From the NCBI GenBank assembly GCA_905182995.1, contig CAJJDP010000090.1, positions 238,574-302,573 on the forward strand: a stretch of DNA of 64,000 nucleotides, written 5' to 3'. The notes beneath the pieces were generated by a model that did no database searches, had not been told where the DNA came from, and saw only the letters and a program-made list of their open reading frames with translations. How positions within the stretch are numbered: the stretch's first letter is position 1; every line of letters starts with the position of its first letter. Below, piece after piece: positions 37,575 to 51,800 of this stretch. This stretch comes from Paramecium octaurelia. Taxonomy: Eukaryota > Ciliophora > Oligohymenophorea > Peniculida > Parameciidae. The position numbers were made by a program, and so were the translations under genes.

Positions 37575-40496
37575 ATGTCAAATTGTGTAGGCTTTCAGGA
37601 AGGTGATTTTCTACAACCTCCAAGTTAAAATTCGTACTCTGTTCCTGTCGAACATTCTCCTAATAATCCAATTAAAAATTAAATAAAAAAGACATTGATT
37701 ACTGGAACTGGCAGATAGAGCGTATTTGAAGAAGAATCTTCACATCATGGTAAACCTGAATTTTTAAGATTAATTATTGCAAAAAGCTTATAAAATAACT
37801 TTATTAATAATCTATGGAATAAGTCATACTTACGAAAATTACATTAATTGACCGAGTATCAAATAAAAACAATAGACGATTTAAGGTTTAGCAGTTCGTC
37901 TGCTGAGACTGCTTATGACAGCTTGGATGTATTTACACCTTATAGCAAATTCATATTCTTTTGGGATATTTCATAGATAGTGTTATATTTATTCATATTT
38001 TTTTGGTTGCCTTTTAAATTATCATTTGGAATGAATCAGATTTGTGAGTTTTGGAATGACAAAGACAAACACGATTTGGAAATCATTATCCTTAGCATAT
38101 TATCATGCGATGTTTTGGTTGGAATGAATATGGCCTTTATTCACAAAGGATAAATCATCAAAAATAGAAAGAGGATTTTATAAAATTATATTAGATAGTA
38201 CGCATTTGTCGATTTAGTATTATTTTATTTATTATCTTGGTCTCATTAGCAGTATTGACCTTCCATTTCTTTCTTCATGATAGTTCAAACTAAGCAACCA
38301 CCTTATTAATAATATTTGCAGTTGTATTTTACATCTTAAGACTCAACAAAATAGAAAAGATACTTGCCCTAATCTAAGAGTATGTTTGATTATCAATTAT
38401 TATTAGATTCTTCAATTTGAATGGTCAACTTAATGATCTGCTTGCATTAGTTTAGATGATTACAATCATTATTTATATAATCCACATCTGCGCATGTGTT
38501 TGGCATGGCATAGCTAATATTAACTATCATCCAAATTGGATAGATTCCTATGAATTGAGAAACACTGATATTTATGTTAGGTACAATGTAGCTGTCTATT
38601 GGGCAACCATGACAATGACTACAGTAGGATATGGTGATGTTACTGCCAAAAACACCATTGAAACTGCTGTTAATAATGTCACTATGTTAATTGGTAGTAT
38701 TGTTTTCGCATATTCAGTTAATAGTATAGGAATATTTGTATCTAATCTATATAAGAGTAGATAAGAGTACAATCACACTGTAAACTTAATCAATACATTT
38801 ATGTCTAAAAACAATATCTAATTTGATCTTTAGACAAGAATTCGAAGTTACCTACAATATATATGGCAAGAAGAGTAGTAGATGAATGAAGAATAAGTGG
38901 GTTCCATTGTGTCAAAGTTAAGTAGTCATCTGCAAGATGAGCTGAATTTTTAGTTAAAGGGCAACATATTAAATTAATGCAAAATAATAACCAAGACTTT
39001 TTCACTTAAATTCAAGCAACATCTGCTATTGGTGATGGAAGAACAAAGCTTTTCTCCTGAAGAAAGAATAATAACGGTACAATAACGAATACTATAATTT
39101 TAGTTGAATTAATAGGATGACAATTCTTTATATATAATAACAAAAGGGGAAGTGGAGATAATATTTGAAGGAACCAATCAAAATGGTGATGTACAATAAA
39201 GAAACAGTTTGTAATGGTTGAAGGCAGGAGATTACTTCGGTGAGATATCATTCATTACAGGCAAATTGAGAAGTGCATCTGCAATTGCAAGAGGGTTTGT
39301 GAGAGTATTTAAAATCAAAAGAGAATAGTTACTAAAGCTCTTAACCTTATTTCCTAATGAGTATGAGAAGTTCTGCTGTTTGAAAGACTAATTGATGATG
39401 AAATAAGCAGTAGCATCAGCTATATCATGTTATAGTTGCAAGAGTGATTAGCATCTAATAAATGAGTGTCACTTCCATCATTATTGTGCAGACAAAGAAT
39501 CTTTGATCAAGAAGGAGTATTTCCCAGTCGAACAAAAGAGGAAAACTTATGATCGTAGAGGCTCAACAAGTAAATTACATCCTTGGTTAAACCAATATGT
39601 CCTTACAAATAAAGCAAAACAATATGCTTTTACTAATACGATAACGGATAACGATTCCGATGAAAATGATGACGAAGAAAATGGCATATACCAATCAAGT
39701 GAGGATGATGAAGAGTAAGTCTAATTGAGAGATAACTCGTAGTCGATCAGTGCCACTCAACACTTAAATGACACTGAGGATGAAGATAATAATAGGATTC
39801 AGAAGTATAAGAGAAACATAGCAATACCCCATGAGACCATTAAGACTGCTGGATTTGGATAACACAAATAGGATAGACAATAATAACACGATTCGCCTTA
39901 GATTGAAGGTGTGATTGCAGAATCAAAGAAATTGATCAACACCTATTAAGTAAAGCCTCCTCAAGGGGATAATAGAACCAACCCTAAGACATCCAAGAAG
40001 AGAATTACATTAATTAAGGAGGCACAAGAGGAACGACAAGGGTCTGAGTAATTTTAGAAGACATGTATTATGTGTGATATTTTGTATAGTTCGTTAAGCT
40101 ACAAAGAAGAGATCGAAAACTGCTAGAGGAGCCAAAGATCATAGTTAATTTACAGATGGCTATTTGAACCAAGAAGGGTAGTTGGCAGCGTATTTTGATA
40201 AGATGCAGATATTTAGTTACTATTTCCCAATCAATAATTACGATGTTATTTTGAAACGCTACGCCAGAATATAGAAATAATTTGGCAAGAAAAGAGTATT
40301 CCCTGATTCTTCGATTTATAGTTTTTTTATTTTGACAATAAAGAAAGGCTATAAATTGAGAAGACTTGGAGAGGAATTATAAAATCGTGCTGGACCCTAG
40401 AAGTTACCAGTAACATCAAGAAAGTAACATAGAAAATCGAAACCAACTTTATTATTTGGAAAAGACTTTATAATGAATAATAATATAAATGTGTGA
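37575..40496 (+). CDS. CNBD-type K+ channel, tandem copy 1, with CCHC zinc knuckle
   Basis: ATG at 37,575 (MSNCVGFQEGDF), TGA at 40,494. S1 begins at SKFIFFWDISQIVLYLF; the S2-S3 linker has the NYIRQYAFVDL motif of EAG/CNG channels; S4 is FYILRLNKIEKIL. The pore near 38,600 reads ATMTMTTVGYGDVTAK. The C-linker is followed by a CNBD (LYIITKGEVEIIFEG, KAGDYFGEISFITGKLRSAS with the FGE...R phosphate cassette). C-YS-C-KSDQ-H-LINE-C (39,428-39,469) follows, then a long acidic tail and a conserved end module (ARIQKQFGKKRVFPDSS). Introns include 38,380-38,406, 39,077-39,103 and 40,065-40,089; one near 38,217 is anomalous. Confidence 0.85.
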
Positions 40497-43400
40497 TTCT
40501 TCTGATAGTTTATTTAGGAATTATTTCTAAGAAGGAGAATTCCAAGGACCAAATCCTCAACTTCTAAGCAACAAAGTTGTTTTTTAATAAGGAGATATTC
40601 AAGGAGATAGCAGTAAATCAATTACTGCTCCTGAATAATTTGTGAATTAGAATTCACCAGCACGAACTCCGAAGAATATGGAAAGGACTAAAACTATGGG
40701 AGGTCGTAGATCGGAATATTAATCTGGCTATGATCAGGAGGATGGAGAATCTATAAAAGATAGCAAACCGTAATTTCTTAGGTTAATAATTGCTAAAAGT
40801 TTGTAAAACAATTTCATTAATAATTTGTGGAATCGATCTTATTTGAGGAAATTGCATCAATTGACGAAGTATTAGATAGAATAATTGGATGATTTATAAT
40901 TGGAATAGGAATTATTTTCTAGTGTGGGAAATCAAAATACTAAATCTTTTTTTTAATCGTTGGCCTTTTGGAAATTCATTGATGTCTTCACTCCTTATAG
41001 TAAATTTATCGTGATTTGGGATGTGTTCTAAATTTTGACTTACATAATGATATTCTTTTGGCTACCTTATAAAATATCATTTTAACTATATTTCATTAGC
41101 GATTTATTCGAAATGGAGAACACCAAAATTATAGAGATGCTTCTCCTATCAATTTTGGCTTTGGATGTTGTAGTTGGCCTCAATCTGGCATTCATTTACA
41201 AAGGCTAAATTATAAAAGACAGGAAGAAAGTTATAATAAATTATTTCAATTAATACGCATTCGTTGATTTGGTATGAATTACATTTAACTTATGGTTTCC
41301 TTATTCACAGTCTCTGCTTAATTTTTCATTCCGAATCTCGATAGTCAAGACAACACGACCTTAATCATCCAGATACTGTTATGTGCAATCTTTTACATTC
41401 TCAGGAGTACTAAAATTAATAAAATCCTCGCTTAAATCTAAGAGTAAGAGCATCATTAATTAATCTAGATTCTTTAATCTGAATGGTTCATTGAATGACA
41501 TGGTTGGCTTGATGAAACTATTGATGGTAATAATATTTATAGCACATATATGTGGTTGTACTTGGCATGGTTTGGCATATTATTCCACCAGTTATTCTTG
41601 GCTTGATGCTTATCATTTAAGAGAAAGATCTAATGGAACTAAGTACAATTACTCAATTTATTGGGCAACTATGACAATGACCACAGTAGGATATGGTGAT
41701 ATTACTGCCTAAAATAATAGTGAACTGTTGATAAACAATATTACTATGTTTGTTGCTAGTATTGTATTTGCATACTCAGTCAACAGTATTGGAATATTTG
41801 TATCAAATATGTACAAAGGCACTATGGAATACAGTAGATCAGTTACTTTGATCAACACTTTTATGTCTAAAAATAAAATTCAATTTGATCTATAGACTAG
41901 GATTAGAAGTTATCTAGAATATATATGGTAAGAAGAGTAAGAAATGAATGATGATGAAATAGGATCAATAATGAAGAAATTAAGTCGACATTTATAAGAT
42001 GAATTACAATATTAATTAAGAGGGAATATACTCAAAAATAGTAGAGTCATTATCAAATTATTCTCTGAACAATGTGTGAAAAGTTTATTATAATAAATGG
42101 AGGAAATCTCATTCTCTCCTGAAGAACGAATTATAACTTGTAATTAGATTGACGATTGTTCTCTTTACATCATTACCAAAGGAGAAGTTGAACTGTTGTT
42201 TTCTGGTAAAAATCAATTGGGAGATCTCATCAAAAAGAATTCCATAAAATCGTTATCCTAACAGGAATGCTTTGGCGAAGTTGCCTTCTTTACAGGGAAA
42301 CCAAGAACTGCTACTGCCATCTCCAAGGGGTTCACCAAAGCCTTCAAAATCAAAAGAGAAAACTTCATAGCCATTTTATAATCCTTTCCAAATGATTATG
42401 AGAAATTTTGTGATGTAAGAGATCGATTAATTTATAATGAATACTCTACGTTATAGTTAAATTGTTATAGTTGTAATAGCAATAAACATCTAATCAACAC
42501 TTGTCACATCTTACATTATTGTGCTGATCAAGAGAAAATACTTAAGAAAGAACTCTACCCTGTTGAATAATCCAGGAACACTAAATTTTACAGATAAAAA
42601 AACAACAAGGAACCCTAGTCCCAATCCATGCAGAAATATCACTCGGCAAGAGCTCATGATTTGATGCAGGATCTCAATTAAGAAGAAAAAGGAGGAATGG
42701 ACGTTGATGATGCTGATTCTCACACTATGCCTATCAATGATGCTTATGAAGATGAAGAAGGTATTTATGTGTATAATAAACTACAGATCAATAATCATCA
42801 ATTAATTAGTAGAGGAGTTAATCAAGAACATTCAGTTAGAGATAAACTTAATAGTAAGAATTAGAAGAGGATGACAAAAATAATAAGAGTCACTCCAGAA
42901 GACAAATTTCGTAAAGATAGACTGTTGCAACTGCTGGGTTTGGAGTTGATCCTTAAAAAAAGAGAGAAAGTATTGATCTACCATTAAATAGTTACTTGGA
43001 ATGTTGAGGAATTAAGTAATTCTAAAGATTCATCTGAAGAACAGGATTAAGTAGTCATCCCGAAGTAACATGTAATGTAATAGAAATCAAATGAAAACCT
43101 CTAAAAACCATCACTTAAAAGATAACTTTCTAGAACGGCATCAAATGAAGAACATACTAAACCAATTGGTAAATAATCATCGTAACAAAAACATCAGTCT
43201 GATATCGAAATCAAGTTTTCATCATAGAGAGAACAAGCAAGAAAAGTCACTAATAGAACAAGAACTCATAATGAAGAACAACCTACAATAATCGGTGAAA
43301 ATGCTACTATGAATAATATTTATTTTCCTGCTCCCACATTATCTTTGTTAGTTTCGAATTTTGATAAAATGTCCATATTTCAATATTATCAGCCTTTGAA

Positions 43401-43680
43401 TAACTATGATTCTGTTCTTAAAAGGTATATTTATTGAATTCTTAAGGTTTAAATTAGATATGCTAGAGCGTAGAAGTACTTTGGTAAAAAAAGAATGTAT
43501 CCTGAAACATCTCTATACTCATTCTTTTTTATTGCCATCAAGAAAGGATGGAAATTAAGGAAACTTGGCAATGTAGTTCCAAAAAACATTTCTAGTTTTC
43601 TAGCCAATACCAAGGTATTAAAAAGAGCAGTCAAAAAATTCAAGAATGAAAAAAATAACATTTTAGTTTAAATTAAATGA
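40489..43680 (+). CDS. CNBD-type K+ channel, tandem copy 2, with CCHC zinc knuckle
   Basis: ATG at 40,489 (MCDSSDSLFRNYFQEGEF), TGA at 43,678. Same architecture as copy 1: NYFNQYAFVDL, S4 FYILRSTKINKIL, pore TTVGYGDIT near 41,695, CNBD with LYIITKGEVELLFSG and ECFGEVAFFTGKPRTATA, and zinc knuckle C-YS-C-NSNK-H-LINT-C (42,463-42,504). The C-terminal module ARAQKYFGKKRMYPETS is shared. Introns: 41,444-41,468, 42,761-42,786, 42,970-42,991 and 43,425-43,457. It lacks copy 1's intron in the CNBD and has one copy 1 lacks near the end. Its first 8 bases overlap the end of copy 1. One junction near 41,271 is anomalous. Confidence 0.83.
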
Positions 43681-43694
43681 AATCAACATATTTT

Positions 43695-46600
43695 TCATTT
43701 CTCCTAAACTATATTCTTGATTTAATGTAAAATGTTTTTTAGCTACATTTATTCATTTGGAATTGTTCTTAAAAAGAGTATTATAATTTTAAAATCTGAT
43801 CTATGATAAATCTAAGTTAAGTATCCATAAAGTAGATAAATTAAACCAAGACTAAAAATATTGAATTATCTTATTACCTAATCCCCACACCAATCTCATA
43901 TAATTCAATCATCAAAACATAACTACTAAACTAATCTTATCCAACCTAATATACAGTATCTATTTCCTTATCTAATATGTTTACACTCTCTGAAAAATAC
44001 ACTAAAAACGTATTAATGAAAGACTAACTATTTATATAATCAGTTAATTCTTTGGATTCTTTCAAAAATTATTTAGTTGCTAACTCTTAATTGAATTCAG
44101 TATTCTTCACTTTTTGAATGTTATTTGTTAAACTAATAATCCCTCTTTCGATTAATGAATACATTTCATTATATTGATATTAACTATTCTGACAATATTC
44201 TATCATATCCTTATAATAAAGACATTGATCATTAATCAAAGAATCAAGTAAACTTCTTTCTTACAATGTCTCTAAATGATCAATAATTTCATTTGTAATA
44301 TCTATCTAGTTATTTATGGATTCATTGAAATTATCAATTATAGAACCATCTAAGGATCTCGGTATTTATAATATGTAATAAGTTTTGATCAGACTTCCAT
44401 AAATCAGACTGTGATCAATCATTATGTTTAGTTTTAGAAATTATTTCTATATTGTTAGATACTCTTTCTAATAATATATTTGTTAAAAGAGTAATCCCAT
44501 AGCAGCAAATAAGCACAAGAATAGTATAGCAATAATATTCGGATAAATGTATTAATGTCCAATATTACCTTCTAAATCATGATTTTGTTTCTTTTATGAT
44601 TTCTCATGCTAAACATCTTCTGAAATGATTTGTACATAAGATGTTAATTTCCAATTTTTGGAATTATTACTATCAAATGTCTCTTTGATTGTTGAAAGTC
44701 TTGCTATTTAATTTTGTATTTTGTTAACATTGGTCTGATGGGATAATTTAAGTAATTTGATAATCACCTTTTATTTGGCGTATAAAAATTTGATTTAATA
44801 AACTATTAGAAGAACATATAGAATAATAAAAATGGATGCTGATATATAATCCAATTTTTAATCATCATACTTATCTAGATCTTGCATTACTATGTCATAT
44901 ATGTAATTAAAGATTAATTAAGTTCCAGTAGTAAATTGAAAGGTGGAGTTAAAAGTATTGTTTTATTCTGCACTCTAGTAACTCTTTCTCATATCATTAT
45001 CAAATTATTATAATAACATATTAAATTGATCTGAAGTTACTTATTGAGTTGATTCAAAATTATTTATCAATAAATACTATTGATTATAAGTGTTATAATC
45101 ATAGATGTATTAGCTTTACTTTTATACTAACTAGAATATGATTTAATTCTTATTGATGATGGATTATTACCCTAAAAGTTTTGTAATGAACAAACTCAAT
45201 TTGATAGCACATATTCTATGAAATTTTATCTCATCTAAAGTTTAGACTATGAAAGTATCATTATCTGACACATGAGTGTATGCCCTCAAAGAGTCCATAA
45301 CAACATTTATCAATAGTAGTATTATAACACAGAGAGAAAAGTATGTGAATTTTTTAAGTGAATTTATTGTAAAGTTATTGCTGCTTATCTTTTCAAGATA
45401 TTAAAATGTGTCTTTAAGAGCAGATAGCTACCTTGTAAAAGTTTGATTGCTTTATTATTATTCATTAATAATTTTAGTTTTCTATTTTAAATAGCAATCT
45501 TTTGGGTTTTTGTCTCTCTGCATATCAAAATTGTCTTCATCCTAATCTTAATTATTAATCATCTTTCTCTCAAAGACAATTTCATCAAATTCCTTTTCTA
45601 CTTCCTACATTATGTCATCGTCATCATGTTGAATATTGATACTTTGGAGTTCTATCCTTGTTGTTAGAAGATGTTTCTTAGGCTATCTATCAGTTTGAAT
45701 TTTTAATAGTCTTGAGGAGTTTTCAAAATCATATGATTACATTTTCTATTTGGTTACATTAATTGAAGAAATTTGGTTTTCATTTAACACGATAGTTTAT
45801 TTATCTACTTCTAATTTATTGAGATACAACAGATGATTTTTTAGATTAATTTATTTTATTTGATTATCTAAATCATCATCTATAATTGGTTTTTCTGAAT
45901 ACACCTCTTCAACCTCACTCATGGGAAAGGTATAATTGGATACATTTTTATGACTAGATTCTGTTTTTCTTGTTTAATAAGTTGTAAAATATTGGGATGT
46001 TGTTTTCTGAGTGAATTCTTATCGATAGTCTTTTAATTCTATAACAAAATATCCTAATGATCTTTTGCCAAATGAAATCTTCTTAAATGTCAAAGAATAA
46101 ATCAATACTAACCGAATTCTATTTGTCTTCTATTTCTCACTAAATTGATCTAACATCTATCTAATAGAATTGTGATAACTTTAATTTAATATTGACCACT
46201 CAACTCCATCAACTATCAATTCTTTATTTTATGATCCTGATTCATCAAAATCAGATATTTGAGCTGACTTCTCAGTTTACTTTGATGTTTATAAATAAGT
46301 CTTTTATGACATGAAATTTGAAAAAGATAGCATTTGATTGATTGATGAATTATATTGCTACTTGAGGATTGAATTTGTATTGAAAAGACAATTCAAATGG
46401 TTATCTGGATATTGCCATTGAGATTATGCCTCCGAAATTACATAATTTTAATGTTTCTCAATTGACTATTTTAAAAGTTAAATTTATTCTGATATATTTT
46501 CAATGTAATATTATACAAGAGAACCTTTATCAACTAAATCATTGATTGATAGTTTTTTAGAATAAGTATCAAACTACATAGATTACTAAGAAAATTCGAA

Positions 46601-48453
46601 AAAGTCTTAAGTCATTCCATAAAGTCTTCCATTCATACCAAAGACAATACATTAATTGTAATTTAAATCCTTTGTAATTATTGCATTTATAAGGTAATCA
46701 TTCTATCCTTATTCTGGTATTATATGGATATTACATGGAATAATATATCCCTTTAAATCTTAATAGAATGATGATTGTCCTTATTAACATAAACGAGACT
46801 ATCCTTTTTGTATAAAGTTTTCAATTAATTAATCATGTATATGAGATATAAATTAAGGCATAATTTCATAGCTTGTTTTAATAAAATTAACTTCCTCTAT
46901 CTATGCATCAAAAAATAAACTTATTTATTAATAATTTGGTTAGAGCAATTTGTTAATATTGTAAATAAGACTTGTAGTTAGAAGCATGGATCTATCTAAT
47001 GTTAGCACAATATTTACTCGTTGCTAATTAATTATTATCGATTGTATTAGATTATCTGAATTTGTCACTTCGAAACAAGTCATTAATTTTATCTTCCATT
47101 TGTTATGCCTAAAATTTTATAATTGTATATACTTTAATCAGGTCAACATTGGCAATACAATAATAAATTTACAATAATCTCAAGGTAATAACATCACTGA
47201 ATTCATTGTCTTTTAATTTGCAATTTTTTACATCATAGACTTTTTCTATAGTTTTATTAATTTGATCTATTTTTTTGCCTACTTATTAAACTTATTTATA
47301 AAATTATTTGATTCCAAACTGATTCATAATTGTTTAATTCCAAAATTTAATCATAAATGTAATTAAAGACAGCAATCTACTTTTAATATTTTCACATTCT
47401 ATTTATGATTTGTACGATGTTTAAATGTAACTTGATATATCAAATTTGGACTCATTTGTCTTCTAAAATGTTAAAATTGCTGACTAAAAATAGAAATCCT
47501 CATTCTATTCCTTCAATAGTTCTACCAAAGCTCTTAAAGGCCATTTTTTAGAAATAAAATTGGCATATATAATTTTATCTCTTTCATTCTTACAAGTCCT
47601 TTTTAATATACATTCAATTATATCATAAAAAGCCTTACATTTAGAACATTTATGGTTATTTTTGAAAACTAACAATTGAATTCTGGCCTATTTGTCAACT
47701 AAGCATCTCTTATAAACTCTTTCTGCTAGTTAACAGCTAAGTATGGTGTCTGAATTAAATAAAATTTATTATAATTAACTAAATTGAATCTATGATTGTA
47801 ATGATAATATTAGTATACTAATCAATAAATAATCCATCACTCTGTAATCAGCAAATAAGGATAGATTAAATATCAAGAATAATATACCAAGTTGAACTTT
47901 ACTTGCAGATATTGATGTTAACTTGAATAGATTTAACAAGATAATGCAAACTAGAATAAATTATTCCAGAATGAATGAAATTGTATCATCTAAAAATGAT
48001 ATGTAAACTGTTATAAATTCAGTTAGTTTAATTAAGATTCGAGCAACAATAATAGTATTCGTAATGTTTTCATTATTTGCTAAGGAATCTCCTCTCTAAA
48101 AAAACACAACAAAAAAAGTAATAACAATTGTAAAAATGATGTTGATCAATGCAATAAAGAAATACAAGATACTTTAAGTAAAACATTATTTAATATTTAA
48201 CCATAGATTTGGAATGAAAAATACATTAGGGTACACATTCAATGTCACATTAATAGTAATCATTAATAATATCCAATTTTTTGAATTATGATTAATGTTT
48301 AGCAGTACTACAGTAAGTATGCTTATTGCTAAAGATAAATTATAGATGAGTAAAAGAATTTAAATATGAGGAAAGTACTTTTCTGGAATAAGATTTAAAA
48401 TAAATGTACTTTTCAAAAGTGAATAAATAGTTCTAAAATTATAAGAGATGCAT
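43695..48453 (-). CDS. TmcB-like multi-pass membrane protein
   Basis: Minus strand, likely ATG at 48,453, first intron about 27 nt just downstream; TGA at 43,695-43,697. The start reads FTFEKKYFPHIQILLLIYN, followed by about eight hydrophobic helices. A PAS-like segment around 46,600 (CIVFGMNGRLYGMTQDFFE) aligns with the other two family members here. The second membrane module and C terminus are typical: a 26-nt intron near 43,870, a last helix (ISLGLIYLLYGYLTQIY), then LFLRTIPNEQMQLKN. Not all middle introns were resolved. The gene ends 14 bp from the convergent channel gene. Confidence 0.7.
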
Positions 48454-48890
48454 ACACAATTTCTGAGTTGGGTTGAAAATGTTTTCCTAAATTCAAAAGC
48501 TATGCAAAATATAAGAAATTTGTGAATAGCAAAATAGATTCACTTATGTTGGCTTAATCGAAGTGCAATATGTAATGAAAGTTTTTAGCTTTTTAAATTA
48601 TTTTTTTCATTTAATTATTTACAATATATTAATAACAACATATTATTAAAAAATACGTAATAATTTATCCTCTATCTTGTTAAAAAGAACTAAATTTGTT
48701 TTTTATTTAAATGCCAAATAGATATTATTTAGGATGATTTGAACTATAATTTACTAAAAAATAAATGAAAGTCCATCTTTACAATACTCAAATTATTTGT
48801 GGAATGTATATTAATATTGATAATAAATATTTGATTGAGTATATATGTTTATTTAATATTATTCGCTTATTTTGGGAGAGAAAAAGCAAA
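48454..48890. promoter_or_regulatory. divergent intergenic region
   Basis: About 440 bases between the divergent TmcB-like gene and the surface-protein gene. It should contain both promoters. It is AT-rich with runs of A and T; no specific motif can be named. An upstream exon of the minus gene at 48,480-48,560 cannot be excluded. Confidence 0.45.
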
Positions 48891-51800
48891 ATGTTTTTGG
48901 CTTTTATGATTTAGATTGTATTTTGTTGCCAAGTTTATGAAAAAGAGAGAAACATCTTTCCAACAGAAGAAGAATATTATAATGTGTATATGAATGAGCT
49001 ATTTAACGGAGAAGACATGATTTTCGAATGTAAGAATTGTCCGCAAAATGTCACTTTATGGAATACAATGAATTTGATCGGAAAACCATATAATACAGGT
49101 AAAAATTATCATAACTATAGGATATTTATTTAGATCAATAGCAAATAATAATTCTCATTTTGTTGCACTTTCTGATAACAATACAATAAATATTTATAAT
49201 TGGTAAAATTAATCCCTTAACGCTGGTTAAATACTGAATGTAAGTTCAGATTTAAATTGTTTGAATGTTATCTTTACATTAGATGATTAATTTCTTCTAG
49301 ATTGTTATATTGGTGATATGGTTTAAATATATAAGTTAGAAGGCTCGAATTTATCACTAGTTTTTTAGGATTATGCAACATATCCTCTAAGAACGAATCT
49401 CTATTCCTTTAGGTCCAATTAAATTAATTATACTATCTATGCATAATATTATCAGTAGTTTTAAATCTTAACACTTTTAAAATATGATGATTCATCTTAA
49501 AATAAAACATTTATTAATGTCTCAACTTGGAATTCCATATTTCAAGATGTTGAAATTTCAATCAAAGGAATCGAAGTTAATACATTTTATGTTTTAAATA
49601 ATCAAGAGGTCATTTTGCTAAAAATAACAGAGGATGAGAAGTTTTCCTCAGATTACTTTTTTCTTATTAATCCTCCATCTTATTCAATGACTATTTATTA
49701 ATCAGTAAATAAGTATTCAGAGTGTGATTAATTATTCTTAAAGAGTGACTCATTGATTTATTCCCTCTTAGTTTGCGAAGATCAACCTGATTAGGAATTA
49801 TATTAATAAGATGAGATATTTTATCAAATAGATGAAAATACAGAAATTTAATAATTTTATGCAAATGACTTATTTTTAATTTTACAAACGAATGACTCAC
49901 TTATGATTATATCATTAGAAACAAAGACATTACTGAGAGAAACTAAATGGGAATCTTTGTAAAATTTTACAAATAGTTAAATATATTTTAATCAATAAAA
50001 CAATGAATTATTCATTTTTAATTATTAGACTTATGTTTATAAATTAGAAATGCCTCGATTGAGTGGATATTTCTAAGCGATAGATACATAAAAATAAAAA
50101 GATGAAATTTATATATTTGCCATTGATGACTTTGGAATTGATATTTGCTTTGTGAAATTATAAGTAAAAACATTAAATTTGAATGATTATGGTGTTTATT
50201 AATTATATGAAAATCAAGTTGAAAATTTTTACACATTTCAACAAAAAAGATTTGTGCAATAAATTAAAAATATTAATGGGCCTTTGTTAGAGATTTAATA
50301 TAATTAAAACAATTAAGATTTAGGAACATTTAATAATATCACTTTCTACAAAATTTATGAATTTGATAATTAATTTGAAATGATGAAAATGATATACATT
50401 GAAACTACATATATAGTGGGAATATAGAATAAATCTATGACAATTTTCATATTTGCTTTACCAGAACCATTAGTCTCAAGTTCTGCGATAGAATTAGGTG
50501 CTTAAGAACATTAAATATTAAGAGATTTACAATTAGCATATTAATTTTAAGAATCTTAAGTTACCATAATTATTGGAATTAATTATGACTAAACTACTTT
50601 GCTATTTTACTTTGTTACAGATGATATTTCAAAAATCACAATTTTGTCAAATATCACTGTTTCAACCATGCATTTCAATCAATTTTTATTAACCTTTAAT
50701 TGTTATTTATTGATGCTTGATAATAAAATCATATTATATTCTTTTGATAATGTTAAATAATTTAAAATTGATTAAGAGGCAATATAGTAGTATCTTGGGG
50801 AATATGTGGATTTTAATCCTACTAGAATGACTCTGGATCAATAATTACAATCTTCAGTAGTATTCGTTAGTAATTAATACAATTTCATAATATTTGTAAT
50901 TGATTTTGCTCTTAGAATGATACCGTATGGAATTTATTATGTTGATTACTTAATCCAATAAATCAACATAGTTAATTAGAAATTGATATTATCTTATAAA
51001 TGTGATCAAGGACTATGCTTCGATGTTTGGAATACCTAGAATTTATTAAAACCATTCTATGAGAAAAAATTGATGAGTGTATCCTAATAAAATGATGTTA
51101 CTTGCTATTCTGACAATCTGTTCTACTATGTCGAAATTGAGAAAAAACAAACATTAATTTATAATCCAACTTTGTCATATCATTAATCCTTATTTACATC
51201 TATCCAACTTAATGGATCATATTTTTCCAGCGTAGTAGTAGATGGTTTATCAGTTTTAGCCTTTGGTAATAGGCTCTACTCACTTTTTCCCTTCTTTACA
51301 TTTGAATTCATTCGAAATGATACTTACAAAACCTTCGAGTATCTCCCTAGCACAATTTATAATTTCACTATAAAGTCTCAATTAAATGGGGATAATAAAT
51401 CGTACACCACTAATAATTAAAGCCTGTCCATACTTAATCCATAATTGAACATATTCATTCAAAATATTAGCATAATTGTTGAGGATGAATCTGATTTGAA
51501 GTATACCTATACTTTTGATAACGTATCAACTATTGGATAAATCCTCTATTTTGAATTGGAACCAGAAGATGATAAACATCAAATCACTATAAAGAATTTT
51601 CAAAATGCTGTGCAATTATCCAGTTAATTTAGCAATGATGACTAATTTACTATTGTAACTGCTGTCAACAATTTATTTGTACTCCAAAATTATAACAAAC
51701 TCATGATTCAAAACACTAATGTTGTATTCAACTTGAATAGTACTCAAAGCTGCTATTAATCGTATGCTTATAATTCTACACTCTATTCATATTGTTAAAA

